A DNA stretch of 64,000 nt from JAFCUW01 sp049897565 (GTDB lineage Bacteria; Pseudomonadota; Gammaproteobacteria; Burkholderiales; Burkholderiaceae_D): the NCBI RefSeq assembly GCF_049897565.1, contig NZ_JAFCWM010000027.1, positions 1 to 64,000 of the forward strand, given 5' to 3'. Positions 1 through 7,685 of this stretch are shown one piece after another; the stretch's first letter is position 1, and each line of letters opens with the position of its first letter. The notes under the pieces are model-generated. The model was not told where the DNA came from. It saw nothing but the letters and a program-made list of their open reading frames with translations, and did no database searches. The translations under genes were made by a program, and so were the position numbers.

Positions 1-244
1 CCGACAGCGGCGCTGCATCTGGCGCGGCCGGCACGTCCGGGGCCAATTGGTAAGCCACTACCCATTTGCGCAGCAGGTTGGCATTGACGCCGTGCTTGAG
101 CGCCATGCCCGCTAGCGAGGCGCCCGGCTGCAGGCAAGCCCTGGCTAAGGACCGCTTCGATTCCGCTTCGTAGCGGCGCCGGCCATCACGCCCAGTGCCC
201 GTCCCTACCAGCCGAAACTCTGAGTCAGTTCGTATCTCTTGCAT
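1..244 (-). CDS. tnpA: IS66-family element accessory protein TnpA, partial at window edge
   Basis: Reads from ATG at 244 leftwards off the window; 81 codons are visible. The product starts MQEIRTDSEFRLVG and contains ALKHGVNANLLRKWV, the helix-turn-helix signature of the small TnpA (OrfA) protein encoded first in IS66-type insertion sequences, needed with TnpB and TnpC for transposition. The rest of the element lies left of the window. A GGAG ribosome binding site (255-258) precedes the ATG but sits in the loop of an inverted repeat (241-276) whose stem contains the start codon. Family assignment is from remembered family sequences and the typical MALKHGVNANLLRKW helix; confidence is good. 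The neighbouring gene at 350 appears to have lost its 5' end at this IS border. Confidence 0.8.
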   Translation of the reverse strand, partial: MQEIRTDSEFRLVGTGTGRDGRRRYEAESKRSLARACLQPGASLAGMALKHGVNANLLRKWVVAYQLAPDVPAAPDAAPLS

Positions 245-276
245 AGGTGTCCACCTCCATAAGTGGACGCCTATGC
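241..276. promoter_or_regulatory. 14-bp inverted repeat over the tnpA start
   Basis: Bases 241-254 (gcataggtgtccac) pair with 263-276 (gtggacgcctatgc) with one mismatch, leaving an 8-nt loop. On the minus strand the stem includes the tnpA ATG and the loop includes GGAG. Such a hairpin would occlude translation when transcription enters from outside the element, the known self-protection logic of IS10 and IS50. Alternatively it may be a terminal or subterminal transposase binding site. The pairing is seen; the role is inferred. Confidence 0.5.
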
Positions 277-349
277 TCCGCTCCTTTGAATCGCTGCGCT
301 AGGTGCGGAGAAATTCGCGCTTACGATTGTTTCATCCGGATGCCTGTAC

Positions 350-610
350 ATGATGGCATGGGGACGCGAATGCAGTTCTTGGGATGACTCAGTGGATTGG
401 GCGAACATTGATAAATTTGGAGATAGTCCGATCCCTGACGACGAATTTGTCGTTACAACCTGGCACGAAGATGAACCGCTAAAGGAAGTATTTTGGTTCT
501 CAAAGACTTTGGCGGTGCACTCCTCCGTCGATATTGTCCAAACCGTCGTTCTCGATATCTCGGTGACAAGTCGAGAACACGAACTGCTGAGCTTGTACGA
601 GTCGGCATGA
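350..610 (+). CDS. small conserved protein of unknown function (DUF7684-like), probably 5'-truncated
   Basis: 86 residues from ATG 350. The segments MMAWGRECSSWDDSVDWAN and TTWHEDEPLKEVFWF match a family of small cytoplasmic proteins that I recall as DUF7684; no function is known. Family members usually have about 50 more N-terminal residues, with a segment ending SGCLYMMAWG. Here the same frame upstream of the ATG reads SSGCLYMMAWG without a start codon until a TGA at 287-289, close to the IS66 border. So the original start was probably removed by the insertion and any remaining translation would begin internally. No ribosome binding site is evident before 350. Family name is from memory and should be treated as provisional. 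Confidence 0.5.
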   Translation: MMAWGRECSSWDDSVDWANIDKFGDSPIPDDEFVVTTWHEDEPLKEVFWFSKTLAVHSSVDIVQTVVLDISVTSREHELLSLYESA

Positions 611-736
611 ATGTCGGCTTTCGGTCGATAGCGGACGCTCTCGTATGATGACGGCTTCCGGCCAGTAGGAGACATTCCAAGGGTAGGTGGGGACTTGATT
701 TTTTCGTTCGAGCATTTAATCCTTAAAGGAAGGTGT

Positions 737-1063
737 ATGGGACTGTCAAATTGGTGGCGCGATAAATGTAGCGATTTTTCCCTCTATCCGAAAGACGAGT
801 CATACATCTTGATGGCCATGTGTGTCACGTGGGCGCTTTCCGATGTTGGCATCACAAGTAACCTTTCTGGCGCACCAAAGCCAGTACTGGATCCGCTCGC
901 CATTCGCTATCTCTCGTTCATGTTGGTGTGGCTGGCCGGAAGTGTGGTCATCCTCTTCCTCACGCGGCACCTTTATCGAAAATATAGTCAGCAACCGGCC
1001 ACAAGCGATCATTCCCTGGGAGCCAAAATGCTCAGTGTTGTGGGAACGGCCTTGCCTCAATGA
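737..1063 (+). CDS. hypothetical small membrane protein
   Basis: 108 residues from ATG 737, preceded by AAAGGAAGG at a good distance (the longer in-frame start at 695 has no such site). The product begins MGLSNWWRDKCSDFS, has one likely hydrophobic segment around residues 25-40 and a clear transmembrane helix near residues 65-88 (LSFMLVWLAGSVVILFL), then a basic R-H-L-Y-R-K stop-transfer stretch. I do not recognise the family. The last residues (VVGTALPQ) run into the IS5-family relic that follows, so the native C-terminus may have been lost and replaced by transposon-derived sequence. Confidence 0.45.
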   Translation: MGLSNWWRDKCSDFSLYPKDESYILMAMCVTWALSDVGITSNLSGAPKPVLDPLAIRYLSFMLVWLAGSVVILFLTRHLYRKYSQQPATSDHSLGAKMLSVVGTALPQ

Positions 1064-1245
1064 TCGCGCGGCTCGAACGGGAATTCTGTTTGTTCTCAAG
1101 ACTGGGATGCCGTGGGAGTACCTGCCGCGTGAGCTCGGCTGCGGCTGCGGCATGACGTGCTAGTGTTGGCTTCACGAATGGATGCGAGCGAGCGTCTTCA
1201 TCGCCGCCGTAGATTGCGCATCGGCTTCAGCGAAGAGCGGCGCTC
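1050..1245 (+). pseudogene. IS5-family transposase relic
   Basis: A frame through 1062-1163 reads LNDRAARTGILFVLKTG then MPWEYLPRELGCGCGMTC and hits TAG; just past it, W-LHEWMRAS and then VDCASASAKSG follow. These are recognisable blocks from the N-terminal third of IS5-family (IS427-type) transposases, in the correct order but with the intervening parts deleted. No start, no DDE catalytic region and no clear terminal repeats remain. The relic separates the membrane protein at 737 from the esterase stop at 1246. Confidence 0.7.
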
Positions 1246-1965
1246 TTAGTGCTTGCGGTGCTGCAGGAACCAGTCGAACAGGCCGGCGTCGCCGTAGGCA
1301 TGGACCCAGGCGTCGGCATGGCCGCCGTCGGCCAGCATCGTGTAGGTGACGTCGCCGCCGGACGCCCTGAGCGCGGCCACCATGCGCGCCGATTCCTGCT
1401 CTGGCACCGACTGATCTTTCTTGCCGTGAAATACCCACGTCGGCACGTCCTTCAGCTGGCCGATGCGCAGCGTGTTGCCGCCGCCGCACACCGGCGCGAT
1501 GGCGGCGAAGTAGCTGGGGTAGTTGATCGCCAGGTCCCAGGCGCCGTAGCCGCCCATCGACATGCCGGTCAGGTAGACGCGGTTGCGGTCGACGTTGTAC
1601 TTGGCCAGTACCTCGTCGATCAGGCCCTTGAGCTGGCTGGCGTGCCACCACTCGCCGTCCGGCGCCTGCGGCGACACGACCATGAAGGGGAAGGCCGGAT
1701 CCTTCCCGGCAATGGCCGGCGGGCCCCACGCCTTCACCTTGTTCAGGTCGCTGCCGCGCTCGCCGGAGCCGTGCAGGAAGATAATCAGCGGAACCGGCGC
1801 GCCCTTGGCAGCATATGACTTGGGCAGGAAGGCGAGGTAGTTGACCTTGCTGTGGACCATGACGCTGCGCGTTTTTTGCGCCGGCGGCGACGGGGTCTGG
1901 GCCGACACCGCGCTCGACAGCGCGAGGCCGGCGGCCAGCATCTGCAGGAAGGCGGGCTTGATCAT
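1246..1965 (-). CDS. secreted alpha/beta-hydrolase esterase (PHB depolymerase/LpqC-like)
   Basis: 239 residues with a signal peptide (residues 1-22, cleavage near VSAQ). It carries the oxyanion motif HGSG (65-68), the nucleophile elbow GMSMG (134-138, Ser136), an Asp in HGKKDQSVP (Asp184) and a His in ADGGHAD (His216), a complete catalytic triad in the normal order and spacing. Such proteins are exported carboxylesterases or feruloyl/acetyl-xylan-type esterases; the true substrate cannot be told from sequence. It stands alone on the minus strand with its own upstream region and reads towards the IS5 relic. Confidence 0.8.
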   Translation of the reverse strand: MIKPAFLQMLAAGLALSSAVSAQTPSPPAQKTRSVMVHSKVNYLAFLPKSYAAKGAPVPLIIFLHGSGERGSDLNKVKAWGPPAIAGKDPAFPFMVVSPQAPDGEWWHASQLKGLIDEVLAKYNVDRNRVYLTGMSMGGYGAWDLAINYPSYFAAIAPVCGGGNTLRIGQLKDVPTWVFHGKKDQSVPEQESARMVAALRASGGDVTYTMLADGGHADAWVHAYGDAGLFDWFLQHRKH

Positions 1966-2021
1966 GGGGCCTCTTTCAAGCGTGGATGGCGTCCGTTCAC
2001 TCTAGCATAACGATCGCCAGT

Positions 2022-2050
2022 GCAAACGGCGGCCCGAAGGCCGCCTTTGA
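2022..2050 (-). terminator. Rho-independent terminator after psiF-like gene
   Basis: GGCGGCC (2028-2034) pairs perfectly with GGCCGCC (2039-2045) around a CGAA tetraloop. On the minus strand it follows the stop of the PsiF-repeat gene by about 20 bases and is followed by GTTTG. Confidence 0.6.
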
Positions 2051-2068
2051 TCGGTCACCGGATTGCCG

Positions 2069-2371
2069 TTACTTGCCGCTCAGGCAGGTCTTCATGAATG
2101 CCTTGCGCGCGTCGCCCTTTTTACCGGTGGCGTCCGCGTTGCAGGTCTTCATCCTGGTCTGCTGGGCGGTGGGCGCCTTGACTGGCTTTGCGCTCAGGCA
2201 TTCCTTCATGAACGTCTTGCGGTCGTCGCCTTTCTTGCCCGTCGCGTCGGCATTGCAAGTGACCATCTTGCTTTGCTGCGCCGTCTTGGCGGCGGGCGCG
2301 GGCGCGGCGGCCTGGGCGAAAGCAAAAGCGGACATCGACAGCGCGACACAAGCAACAACAAGTTTCTTCAT
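2069..2371 (-). CDS. PsiF-repeat periplasmic protein
   Basis: 100 residues: signal peptide (1-19, cleavage after AFAQ region), an Ala/Pro linker, then two near-identical repeats with the pattern M-x-T-C-N-A-D-A-T-G-K-K-G-D-x-R-K-x-F-M-K-x-C-L-S (about residues 36-60 and 72-97), each with two cysteines that probably form a disulfide. This is the PsiF repeat, named for the phosphate-starvation-inducible protein of E. coli; the molecular function is unknown. A G/C-rich hairpin follows the gene. No Pho box was recognised upstream, so phosphate control is not shown here. Confidence 0.85.
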   Translation of the reverse strand: MKKLVVACVALSMSAFAFAQAAAPAPAAKTAQQSKMVTCNADATGKKGDDRKTFMKECLSAKPVKAPTAQQTRMKTCNADATGKKGDARKAFMKTCLSGK

Positions 2372-2578
2372 GATGATTTCCCCAGGTTATGGAACTGCGC
2401 AAGTCGCCGGCTTGCTTGCCGACGGTGACTAAAAGCAATCATGCCGCCGATTCGATGTAATGACAAGCAAATTGCATATCGAGAGGGGATTCGCCATCGC
2501 GCTTCACCTCGCTTGCCTTTTCGCTAATGGATGCTACTCTGCATGCTCGATCCGATAACCCAGCAATCAGGAGACAAC

Positions 2579-2938
2579 ATGTCATACATCGACGGTTTCA
2601 TCACCCCGGTACCGAGGGACAAGATTGATGCGTACAAGCGCATGTCGACCACGTGCGGCGCCATCTGGAAGGAATTCGGGGCGCTGAGCTTTCGTGAGTG
2701 CATCGCTGACGACGTCAAGCCCGGCCAGTGGACCTCGTTTCCGCAGGCGGTCAAGCTGGAAGAAAATGAAGTGGTCGTGTTCTCGTGGATCGAATACGCC
2801 TCGCGCGCCGACCGCGACGCCATCAACGACAAGGTCATGAAGGATCCGCGCCTGGAAGAGTTCATGAAGCCCGAGGCGATGCCGTTCGACGGCAAGCGCA
2901 TGATTTACGGCGGCTTCGAGACGCTGGTCCAACTGTAA
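2579..2938 (+). CDS. DUF1428 family protein (YbaA-like)
   Basis: 119 residues from ATG 2579, which follows AGGAGACAAC; the in-frame start at 2531 has no ribosome binding site. The product begins MSYIDGFITPVPRDK and ends with GKRMIYGGFETLVQL, the hallmark ends of DUF1428, a dimeric alpha/beta-barrel (ferredoxin-like) cytoplasmic family related to E. coli YbaA. The family has no established reaction. Length is typical. Single gene, convergent with the TPR gene at 2951 only 12 bases downstream. Confidence 0.85.
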   Translation: MSYIDGFITPVPRDKIDAYKRMSTTCGAIWKEFGALSFRECIADDVKPGQWTSFPQAVKLEENEVVVFSWIEYASRADRDAINDKVMKDPRLEEFMKPEAMPFDGKRMIYGGFETLVQL

Positions 2939-2950
2939 GGCGTCCGCGGT

Positions 2951-4753
2951 TCACAGCAGCGACAGCGCCGGGCCGTCTTGCGGGCCGAGCCAGGTCGATG
3001 CGAAGCGCTTGCGCGTGGCAGCCAGTGCCGGCGCGTCGCCGCGCTTGCGGTAGACCTCGACCAGGCCGCGCAGCGCCCAGCCGTTGCTCGGCGTGCGCGC
3101 CAGCGAATCGCGGAAAGCCTGCTCGGCCTCGTCGAGCCGGCCGGCGCGCAGCAGCGCCGCGCCGAGCGACTGCCGGACCGGGTAATACCAGGATGGCGGC
3201 TCGATGTAGGGCAGCGCGTCCTGCACCGCCACCGCTTCCTGGTAGGCCGTGATGGCAGCCGGCAGGTCGCCCCTGGCGTCGGCCACGCGGCCGGCGGCGA
3301 CCGCGCGCGCGGTCTGCACGATTTCCCTGGCCGGCACCCCCCAGTCGGTCAGCGGCTTGAAGTCGCCGCTGCGCTCGATATTGGTGAGCGCATCGACCTC
3401 GGCGGCGGCCGCAGCCAGCGCACCCTTGCGCGCCAGGCCGGTGGCGCGGGCGTAGTGCCACATCGCCTTCACCAGCACGAAGGCGGGCCCGGGGTCGGGC
3501 AGCGCGACCAGCACATCCGGGCTGGAAAACTGCACGTGCGAGAAGTACGGCGCCGCCTTGACCGGCTGCAGCACGGCGAACTCCTTCACCAGGTCGGCGC
3601 CGATCGACTTGTCGAGCTTGTCGGCGGACGCCAGCGCGGTCTTGCCGTCGCCGCCCATCAGCGCCGACACCATGACGAAATGGATGTTGTGCGGATAGTA
3701 GGAACCCTTGTAGACCGGGTCGCTGGCCGACGTGCGGAAATATCTTTCGTCGACGGCGATGGCGGCGACGTTCGAGTCGAGTGCTTCCTTGTACAGGCCG
3801 ATGCGGTAGTAGATGTGCGACGGCATGTGGACGATGTGGCCGGCGCCGGGGATCTGCGCGGCCAGCACGCGCGCCGCCGGCAGCGCCTTGTCCGGGTGGG
3901 TCGACGCCTCCATCGCGTGGATGTAGTAATGCGCCGCGCCCGGATGGGTCGGATTGCGCTCGAGCACGCGCTCGAGCGCGGCGACCAGGTCGGCGGTGCG
4001 GTTCTTCGGCCGGCTGCCGCCCGCTTCCCAGTAGTCCCACGGCGACAGGTCCATCAGCGCTTCGGCGTACAGCACCTGGATGGTGTCGTCATTGGGAAAG
4101 GCGCGCGCGGCGTCGGCCATCGCATCGGCGTAGGCACGGTCGAGTGGCGCGCGGTCGGCCGGCGGCGTGGCCTGGTAGCGGCGCGCGACGGCGCGGATCA
4201 GCACCTGTTCGGCCGGCTTCGCAGTGCCGGCGCGCGCGCGCGCATTGGCCGCGGCGGCGGCGGCCGGCGCTGCCGCGGCGGGGAACATCGGCGCGTTGAT
4301 GTTCGGGCCCAGCACCAGCGCCTCGCCCCAGTAGCACATGGCGCAGCCGGGATCGACCTGCTGCGCGGCGCGAAAGGCGCGCGCCGCTTCGGCGTGGTTG
4401 AAGGCAAACAGCAAGCGCATGCCCTGGTCGAAATATGCCTGCGCCCCGGCGCTGGTGGTGGTGACCGGCACGTGCAGCTTGCCCAGGTCCTGGTACAGCG
4501 GCGGCGTGCCCTCGCTGGCCGGCGCCGGCAACTGGCGGCCGGGCGTGAAAGGCCTGGTCTCGGCCTGCGCCAGCACCAGCTGATCGAGCAGCGGCGGGCG
4601 GCCCGGCCGTGCCGGCGCGCAGGCGGCGCGTTGGGCGAACAGCGGATCGAAGGCGGGAATTTGGGTGGGCCGCTCGGCCGAGGTTGGCGCGAACGTGGCC
4701 AGCGTGAGCGCGCCGGCGGCGACAACCGCCGCGACCAGTGTCATCCGTCTCAT
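2951..4753 (-). CDS. secreted TPR-repeat protein
   Basis: 600 residues from ATG 4753 (GGGGGACAG just upstream), with a signal peptide (MRRMTLVAAVVAAGALTLA). The first third has TPR-type helices including F-D-Q-G-M-x-L-L-F-A-F-N-H-A-E-A-A-R-A-F and C-A-M-C-Y-W-G-E-A-L, a pattern shared by a family of large bacterial periplasmic proteins of unknown function with cytochrome-like CxxC spacing but no heme motif. The C-terminal part returns to TPRs (GALLRAGRLDEAEQAFRDS). Codon bias is extreme and the opposite strand is open over the whole gene, but only this strand shows a signal peptide and repeats. It is divergent from the SagB-type gene at 4868 with 114 bases between, so the two may share control. 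Confidence 0.8.
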   Translation of the reverse strand: MRRMTLVAAVVAAGALTLATFAPTSAERPTQIPAFDPLFAQRAACAPARPGRPPLLDQLVLAQAETRPFTPGRQLPAPASEGTPPLYQDLGKLHVPVTTTSAGAQAYFDQGMRLLFAFNHAEAARAFRAAQQVDPGCAMCYWGEALVLGPNINAPMFPAAAAPAAAAAANARARAGTAKPAEQVLIRAVARRYQATPPADRAPLDRAYADAMADAARAFPNDDTIQVLYAEALMDLSPWDYWEAGGSRPKNRTADLVAALERVLERNPTHPGAAHYYIHAMEASTHPDKALPAARVLAAQIPGAGHIVHMPSHIYYRIGLYKEALDSNVAAIAVDERYFRTSASDPVYKGSYYPHNIHFVMVSALMGGDGKTALASADKLDKSIGADLVKEFAVLQPVKAAPYFSHVQFSSPDVLVALPDPGPAFVLVKAMWHYARATGLARKGALAAAAAEVDALTNIERSGDFKPLTDWGVPAREIVQTARAVAAGRVADARGDLPAAITAYQEAVAVQDALPYIEPPSWYYPVRQSLGAALLRAGRLDEAEQAFRDSLARTPSNGWALRGLVEVYRKRGDAPALAATRKRFASTWLGPQDGPALSLL

Positions 4754-4867
4754 CTGTCCCCCTTCCGGCGCGCGAACCTCGCCAGCGCGTACATACAGTC
4801 TAATCAAAAAAAACCACGGCATCAAGCGGGTAGAATCGTCACCATCAGGTACGGAGGAGCGCTTGCC

Positions 4868-6697
4868 ATGATGCCGAAGGTCGTGTGGGTGCTGTTGCCG
4901 CTGGCGCTGTACGGCGCCTGGCTCGGCGTGGCGGCGGCGCGCGGGCGCCTGCCGCCGCGCCAGTCGCTCAACGTGCAGACCTCGCTGCTGCTGGTGGCCT
5001 ACCTGCTGGCGACCGCGGGCCTGGGCATCTTCTGGGTCGCCAACCAGCAGCTGCCGGTGTTCGACTGGCACTACCTGTTCGGCTACTGCACTGTGCTGCT
5101 GGTGTCGATCCACCTGTTCTTCAACCTGCCGCTGGTGGTGCGCTGGCTGCGCGGCCCGCCGCGCGCCGCCGCCCCGCGCGGCCGCATTCGCGCGCTGAAG
5201 GCATTCGTCATCGTCGCCGCGCTCGGCGCCGCATTTTTCCTCGGTACGCGGCAGCGCGCCACCGAAGCGCTGCCGCTGACCGTCGCCGGCGCCGCGGCTG
5301 ACGGCGGCGCCGTCGCCGCGCTGGTGCGCTTTCACGAGTTCTCGTCCGAATCGCGCGCCAGCGTGTTCCGGCGCGCCCCCGGCATCGAGTGGGGCGCGGC
5401 GCCGCCGGCGTTCAAGAGCTATCCGAACGCGCGGCACGTCGCCCTGCCGGCGGGCGGCGTCGGCGCCGCTGGCCTCAGCGCGGCGCTGCGTGCGGCGCCA
5501 GCTTCCGTGCGCGCGCAGCCGCTGCGCCTGGCCGAACTGGGCGACATCCTGTTCATGGCGGCCGGTGTCACCGCGCGGCGCGGCGGCAATGCGCTGCGCG
5601 CGGCGCCGTCGTCCGGCGCACTGTTCTCAAATGAGCTGTACGTGATCGCGCGTGCTGTCGCCGGCTTGCCGGCCGGCGTCTATCACTACGACCCCGACCG
5701 GCACCGCCTCGACGTGCTCGGGACTATCCCGGCCGTCACCGGCGCGCCGGCCGCCGACGACGCCGACGCGCTGCTGGTCGCCACTTCCATCTTCCGCCGC
5801 ACCGGCTACAAATACCGCGACCGCGCCTACCGCTACGTCACCGCCGACACTGGCCACCTGCTGGAAAACCTGCGCGCCGCCGGCCACGCCGCCGGTATGC
5901 GTGCGCAGCTCGAGAGCCGCTTTGACGACGCGCAGCTGGCAAGGGCGCTCGGCGTCGACGGCGTGGAGGAGGGCGTGCTGGCGGCGATGGCGCTGCGGCG
6001 TGGCGGCGCCGCGCCGACGCCGCCCGCACGCTTCGCCGCGCCGTCGCCCGCACCCGGCGGCGCGCTCGGCATCACGGGCGCCGTGCATCAGGCCACGTCA
6101 CTCAGGCTGGCGGTGGATGGCGCCGGATCGGTTGCGCTGCCGGCGCCGGAGGCTGCGGCCATGCCGCTCAGGCGCGTGATCGGACAACGCCGCAGCGCGC
6201 GCCGCTTCGCGGCAGATCCGGTGTCGCTGGCCGCGCTGTCGTCGCTGCTGGCCGACATGGCGCAGCCGCCGCAGCTGTCGGACGCGGTGCGCATCCATCT
6301 CGTCGTCAACCGGATCAATGGGCTGGCGCCCGGCGTGTACCGCTATCTCGATGCGCATGCGCTTGAGCCGGTGCGTGGGGGCGAACTCGCCGCCGCGGCG
6401 CAGTCGGCGGCGCTGGCGCAGGATGTTATCGGCGCCGCCGCGGTGGTGCTGGTGCTGTCGGTCGAGCGCGAGCCGATGCTGGCCGGCGGCGCGCGCGGCT
6501 ATCGGCATGGCTTCATTGAAGCTGGCATGGTCGGCGAACGCTGGCTGCTTGGCGCGGTGGCGCGCGGCCTGGCTGCCTGCCCGGTCGGCGCGTTCTACGA
6601 CGACGAGGCGGCGGCGCTGATCGGCGTCGACCGCCAGCGCCAGTGGGTGGTGCATTTCGCCGCGCTTGGGGTGCCGGCCGGCCGGAGCGCCGACTAG
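4868..6697 (+). CDS. membrane-anchored SagB-type tandem nitroreductase
   Basis: 609 residues from ATG 4868, with GGAGG 10-15 bases upstream. Residues 1-140 hold four hydrophobic helices (the third around HYLFGYCTVLLVSIHLFFNL with histidines, resembling the DUF4405 membrane domain). Two FMN-dependent nitroreductase-fold domains of the SagB type follow (about 190-390 and 430-605); each has the N-terminal R-R-x-x-x/RSARRF-type phosphate-binding start, G-V-Y-H/R-Y and a C-terminal G-x-F-x-D-D region. SagB proteins are oxidoreductases best known for azoline-to-azole oxidation in peptide toxins, but this fused membrane form occurs without a peptide cluster and its substrate is unknown. No precursor peptide or cyclodehydratase is seen nearby. 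An alternative reading from 2978 in the same frame is an artefact of the GC-rich antisense strand. Confidence 0.8.
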   Translation: MMPKVVWVLLPLALYGAWLGVAAARGRLPPRQSLNVQTSLLLVAYLLATAGLGIFWVANQQLPVFDWHYLFGYCTVLLVSIHLFFNLPLVVRWLRGPPRAAAPRGRIRALKAFVIVAALGAAFFLGTRQRATEALPLTVAGAAADGGAVAALVRFHEFSSESRASVFRRAPGIEWGAAPPAFKSYPNARHVALPAGGVGAAGLSAALRAAPASVRAQPLRLAELGDILFMAAGVTARRGGNALRAAPSSGALFSNELYVIARAVAGLPAGVYHYDPDRHRLDVLGTIPAVTGAPAADDADALLVATSIFRRTGYKYRDRAYRYVTADTGHLLENLRAAGHAAGMRAQLESRFDDAQLARALGVDGVEEGVLAAMALRRGGAAPTPPARFAAPSPAPGGALGITGAVHQATSLRLAVDGAGSVALPAPEAAAMPLRRVIGQRRSARRFAADPVSLAALSSLLADMAQPPQLSDAVRIHLVVNRINGLAPGVYRYLDAHALEPVRGGELAAAAQSAALAQDVIGAAAVVLVLSVEREPMLAGGARGYRHGFIEAGMVGERWLLGAVARGLAACPVGAFYDDEAAALIGVDRQRQWVVHFAALGVPAGRSAD

Positions 6698-6699
6698 CA

Positions 6700-6880
6700 G
6701 CCAGCTGCAACGTCGGCGCGTGGACCGGCCGGCGGCGCGGGCGGCGCAGCCGTTCCACCGCCTGCAGCATCGTCAGATTCAGCACGTCGCGCTGTGCGTG
6801 GCTGCCGCCGAAGCGGTGCGCCTGTGCCGGCAAGGTCAGCGCCAGCGTGTCGTCGCCGCGGCCGAACGCCATCAGTGAGC
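6700..6880 (-). pseudogene. possible C-terminal fragment of a TTC38-like TPR protein
   Basis: On the minus strand a frame reads LPAQAHRFGGSHAQRDVL then NLTMLQAVERLRRP. The GGSHAQRDV stretch resembles the conserved end of TTC38-type tetratricopeptide proteins. No start codon belongs to it and it continues as meaningless antisense of the SagB-type gene. It lies where the missing N-terminal half of the neighbouring AraC gene would be expected, so it looks like a rearrangement scar. Identification rests on one short motif. Confidence 0.3.
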
Positions 6881-6899
6881 GGCACGCGGGCAGGCGTGG

Positions 6900-7685
6900 A
6901 TGTCGCGCTTTACCCAGCAGGCGATGGCCGAGTCGCAGGCCGGCCGTCCGGGCGCCGAGGCGGTGCTGGCGCGGATGAGCGAGATGATGTTCGTCCACGC
7001 CGTGCGGTGCTACACCGACATGCTGCCGGCCGAAGGTGTCGGCTGGCTCACCGCACTGCGCGACCGCTTTGTCGGCCGCGCGCTGGCGCTAATGCACGAG
7101 CAGCCGGCGCGCGCCTGGAGCATCGAGGAGCTCGGGCGCCACGTCGGGCTGTCGCGCTCATCGCTGCACGAGCGTTTCGTCCACCTGGTCGGGCTGCCGC
7201 CGATGCAGTACCTGGCGCAGTGGCGCATGCAGGTGGCGGCGCGGCTGCTGCTCGAAACGCGCGCCAGCATCGCCGCGGTGGCGCTCGACGGAGCCTACGA
7301 TTCCGAGGCGTCGTTTACGCGCGCCTTCAAGCGCGCGGTGGGCAAGCCGCCGGCCGCCTGGCGGCGCGAGCGCGACGCGCTGGCGGCGTGGCGAAGGTGG
7401 AACGGCGCGCTATCGGCGATAATGATCGCTCTTCGATTGCCCGCATCACGGACTCATGCAATACACCCTCGACGACATTCGCAGCAACTTCGACAGCGGC
7501 ACCTTCACCCGCGGCCGATCCTATGCACAAAGCGGCTACGTGCGCTCGGTCGGCATCGACGACGTCGGCATCCAAAGCAAGGTCGAGGGCAGCGGCGGCC
7601 AGCTTTACCGCCAGTCGATCATCGTCGCCCGGCGGCGCCAAGGCATCTATTTCGATGGCGATTGCAGTTGCCCAATGGACCATAA
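6900..7685 (+). pseudogene. AraC-family regulator, N-terminally truncated
   Basis: Residues 1-60 match the end of the cupin_6-type ligand domain (GRPGAEAVLARMSEMMFVHAV), and residues 65-165 are a full AraC DNA-binding domain with two helix-turn-helix motifs (SIEELGRHVGLSRSSLHERF; IAAVALDGAYDSEASFTRAFKR, ending GKPPAAWRRERD). The preceding 200 bases contain no cupin core in any plus-strand frame and a TGA lies at 6876-6878, so most of the ligand domain is missing. The frame then continues as low-complexity sequence 230 bases into the helicase gene, which suggests the natural stop was also lost (a different frame gives a TAA near 7425). Probably non-functional, or at best a bare DNA-binding domain. 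Confidence 0.55.

Noticed and set aside
2978..4867. Very long plus-strand open frame upstream of the SagB-type gene and large antisense frames through 2.9-6.7 kb
   Set aside because: Very high GC at third positions keeps antisense frames open; the TPR gene on the minus strand has signal peptide and repeats, and the SagB-type gene has a clear start at 4868.
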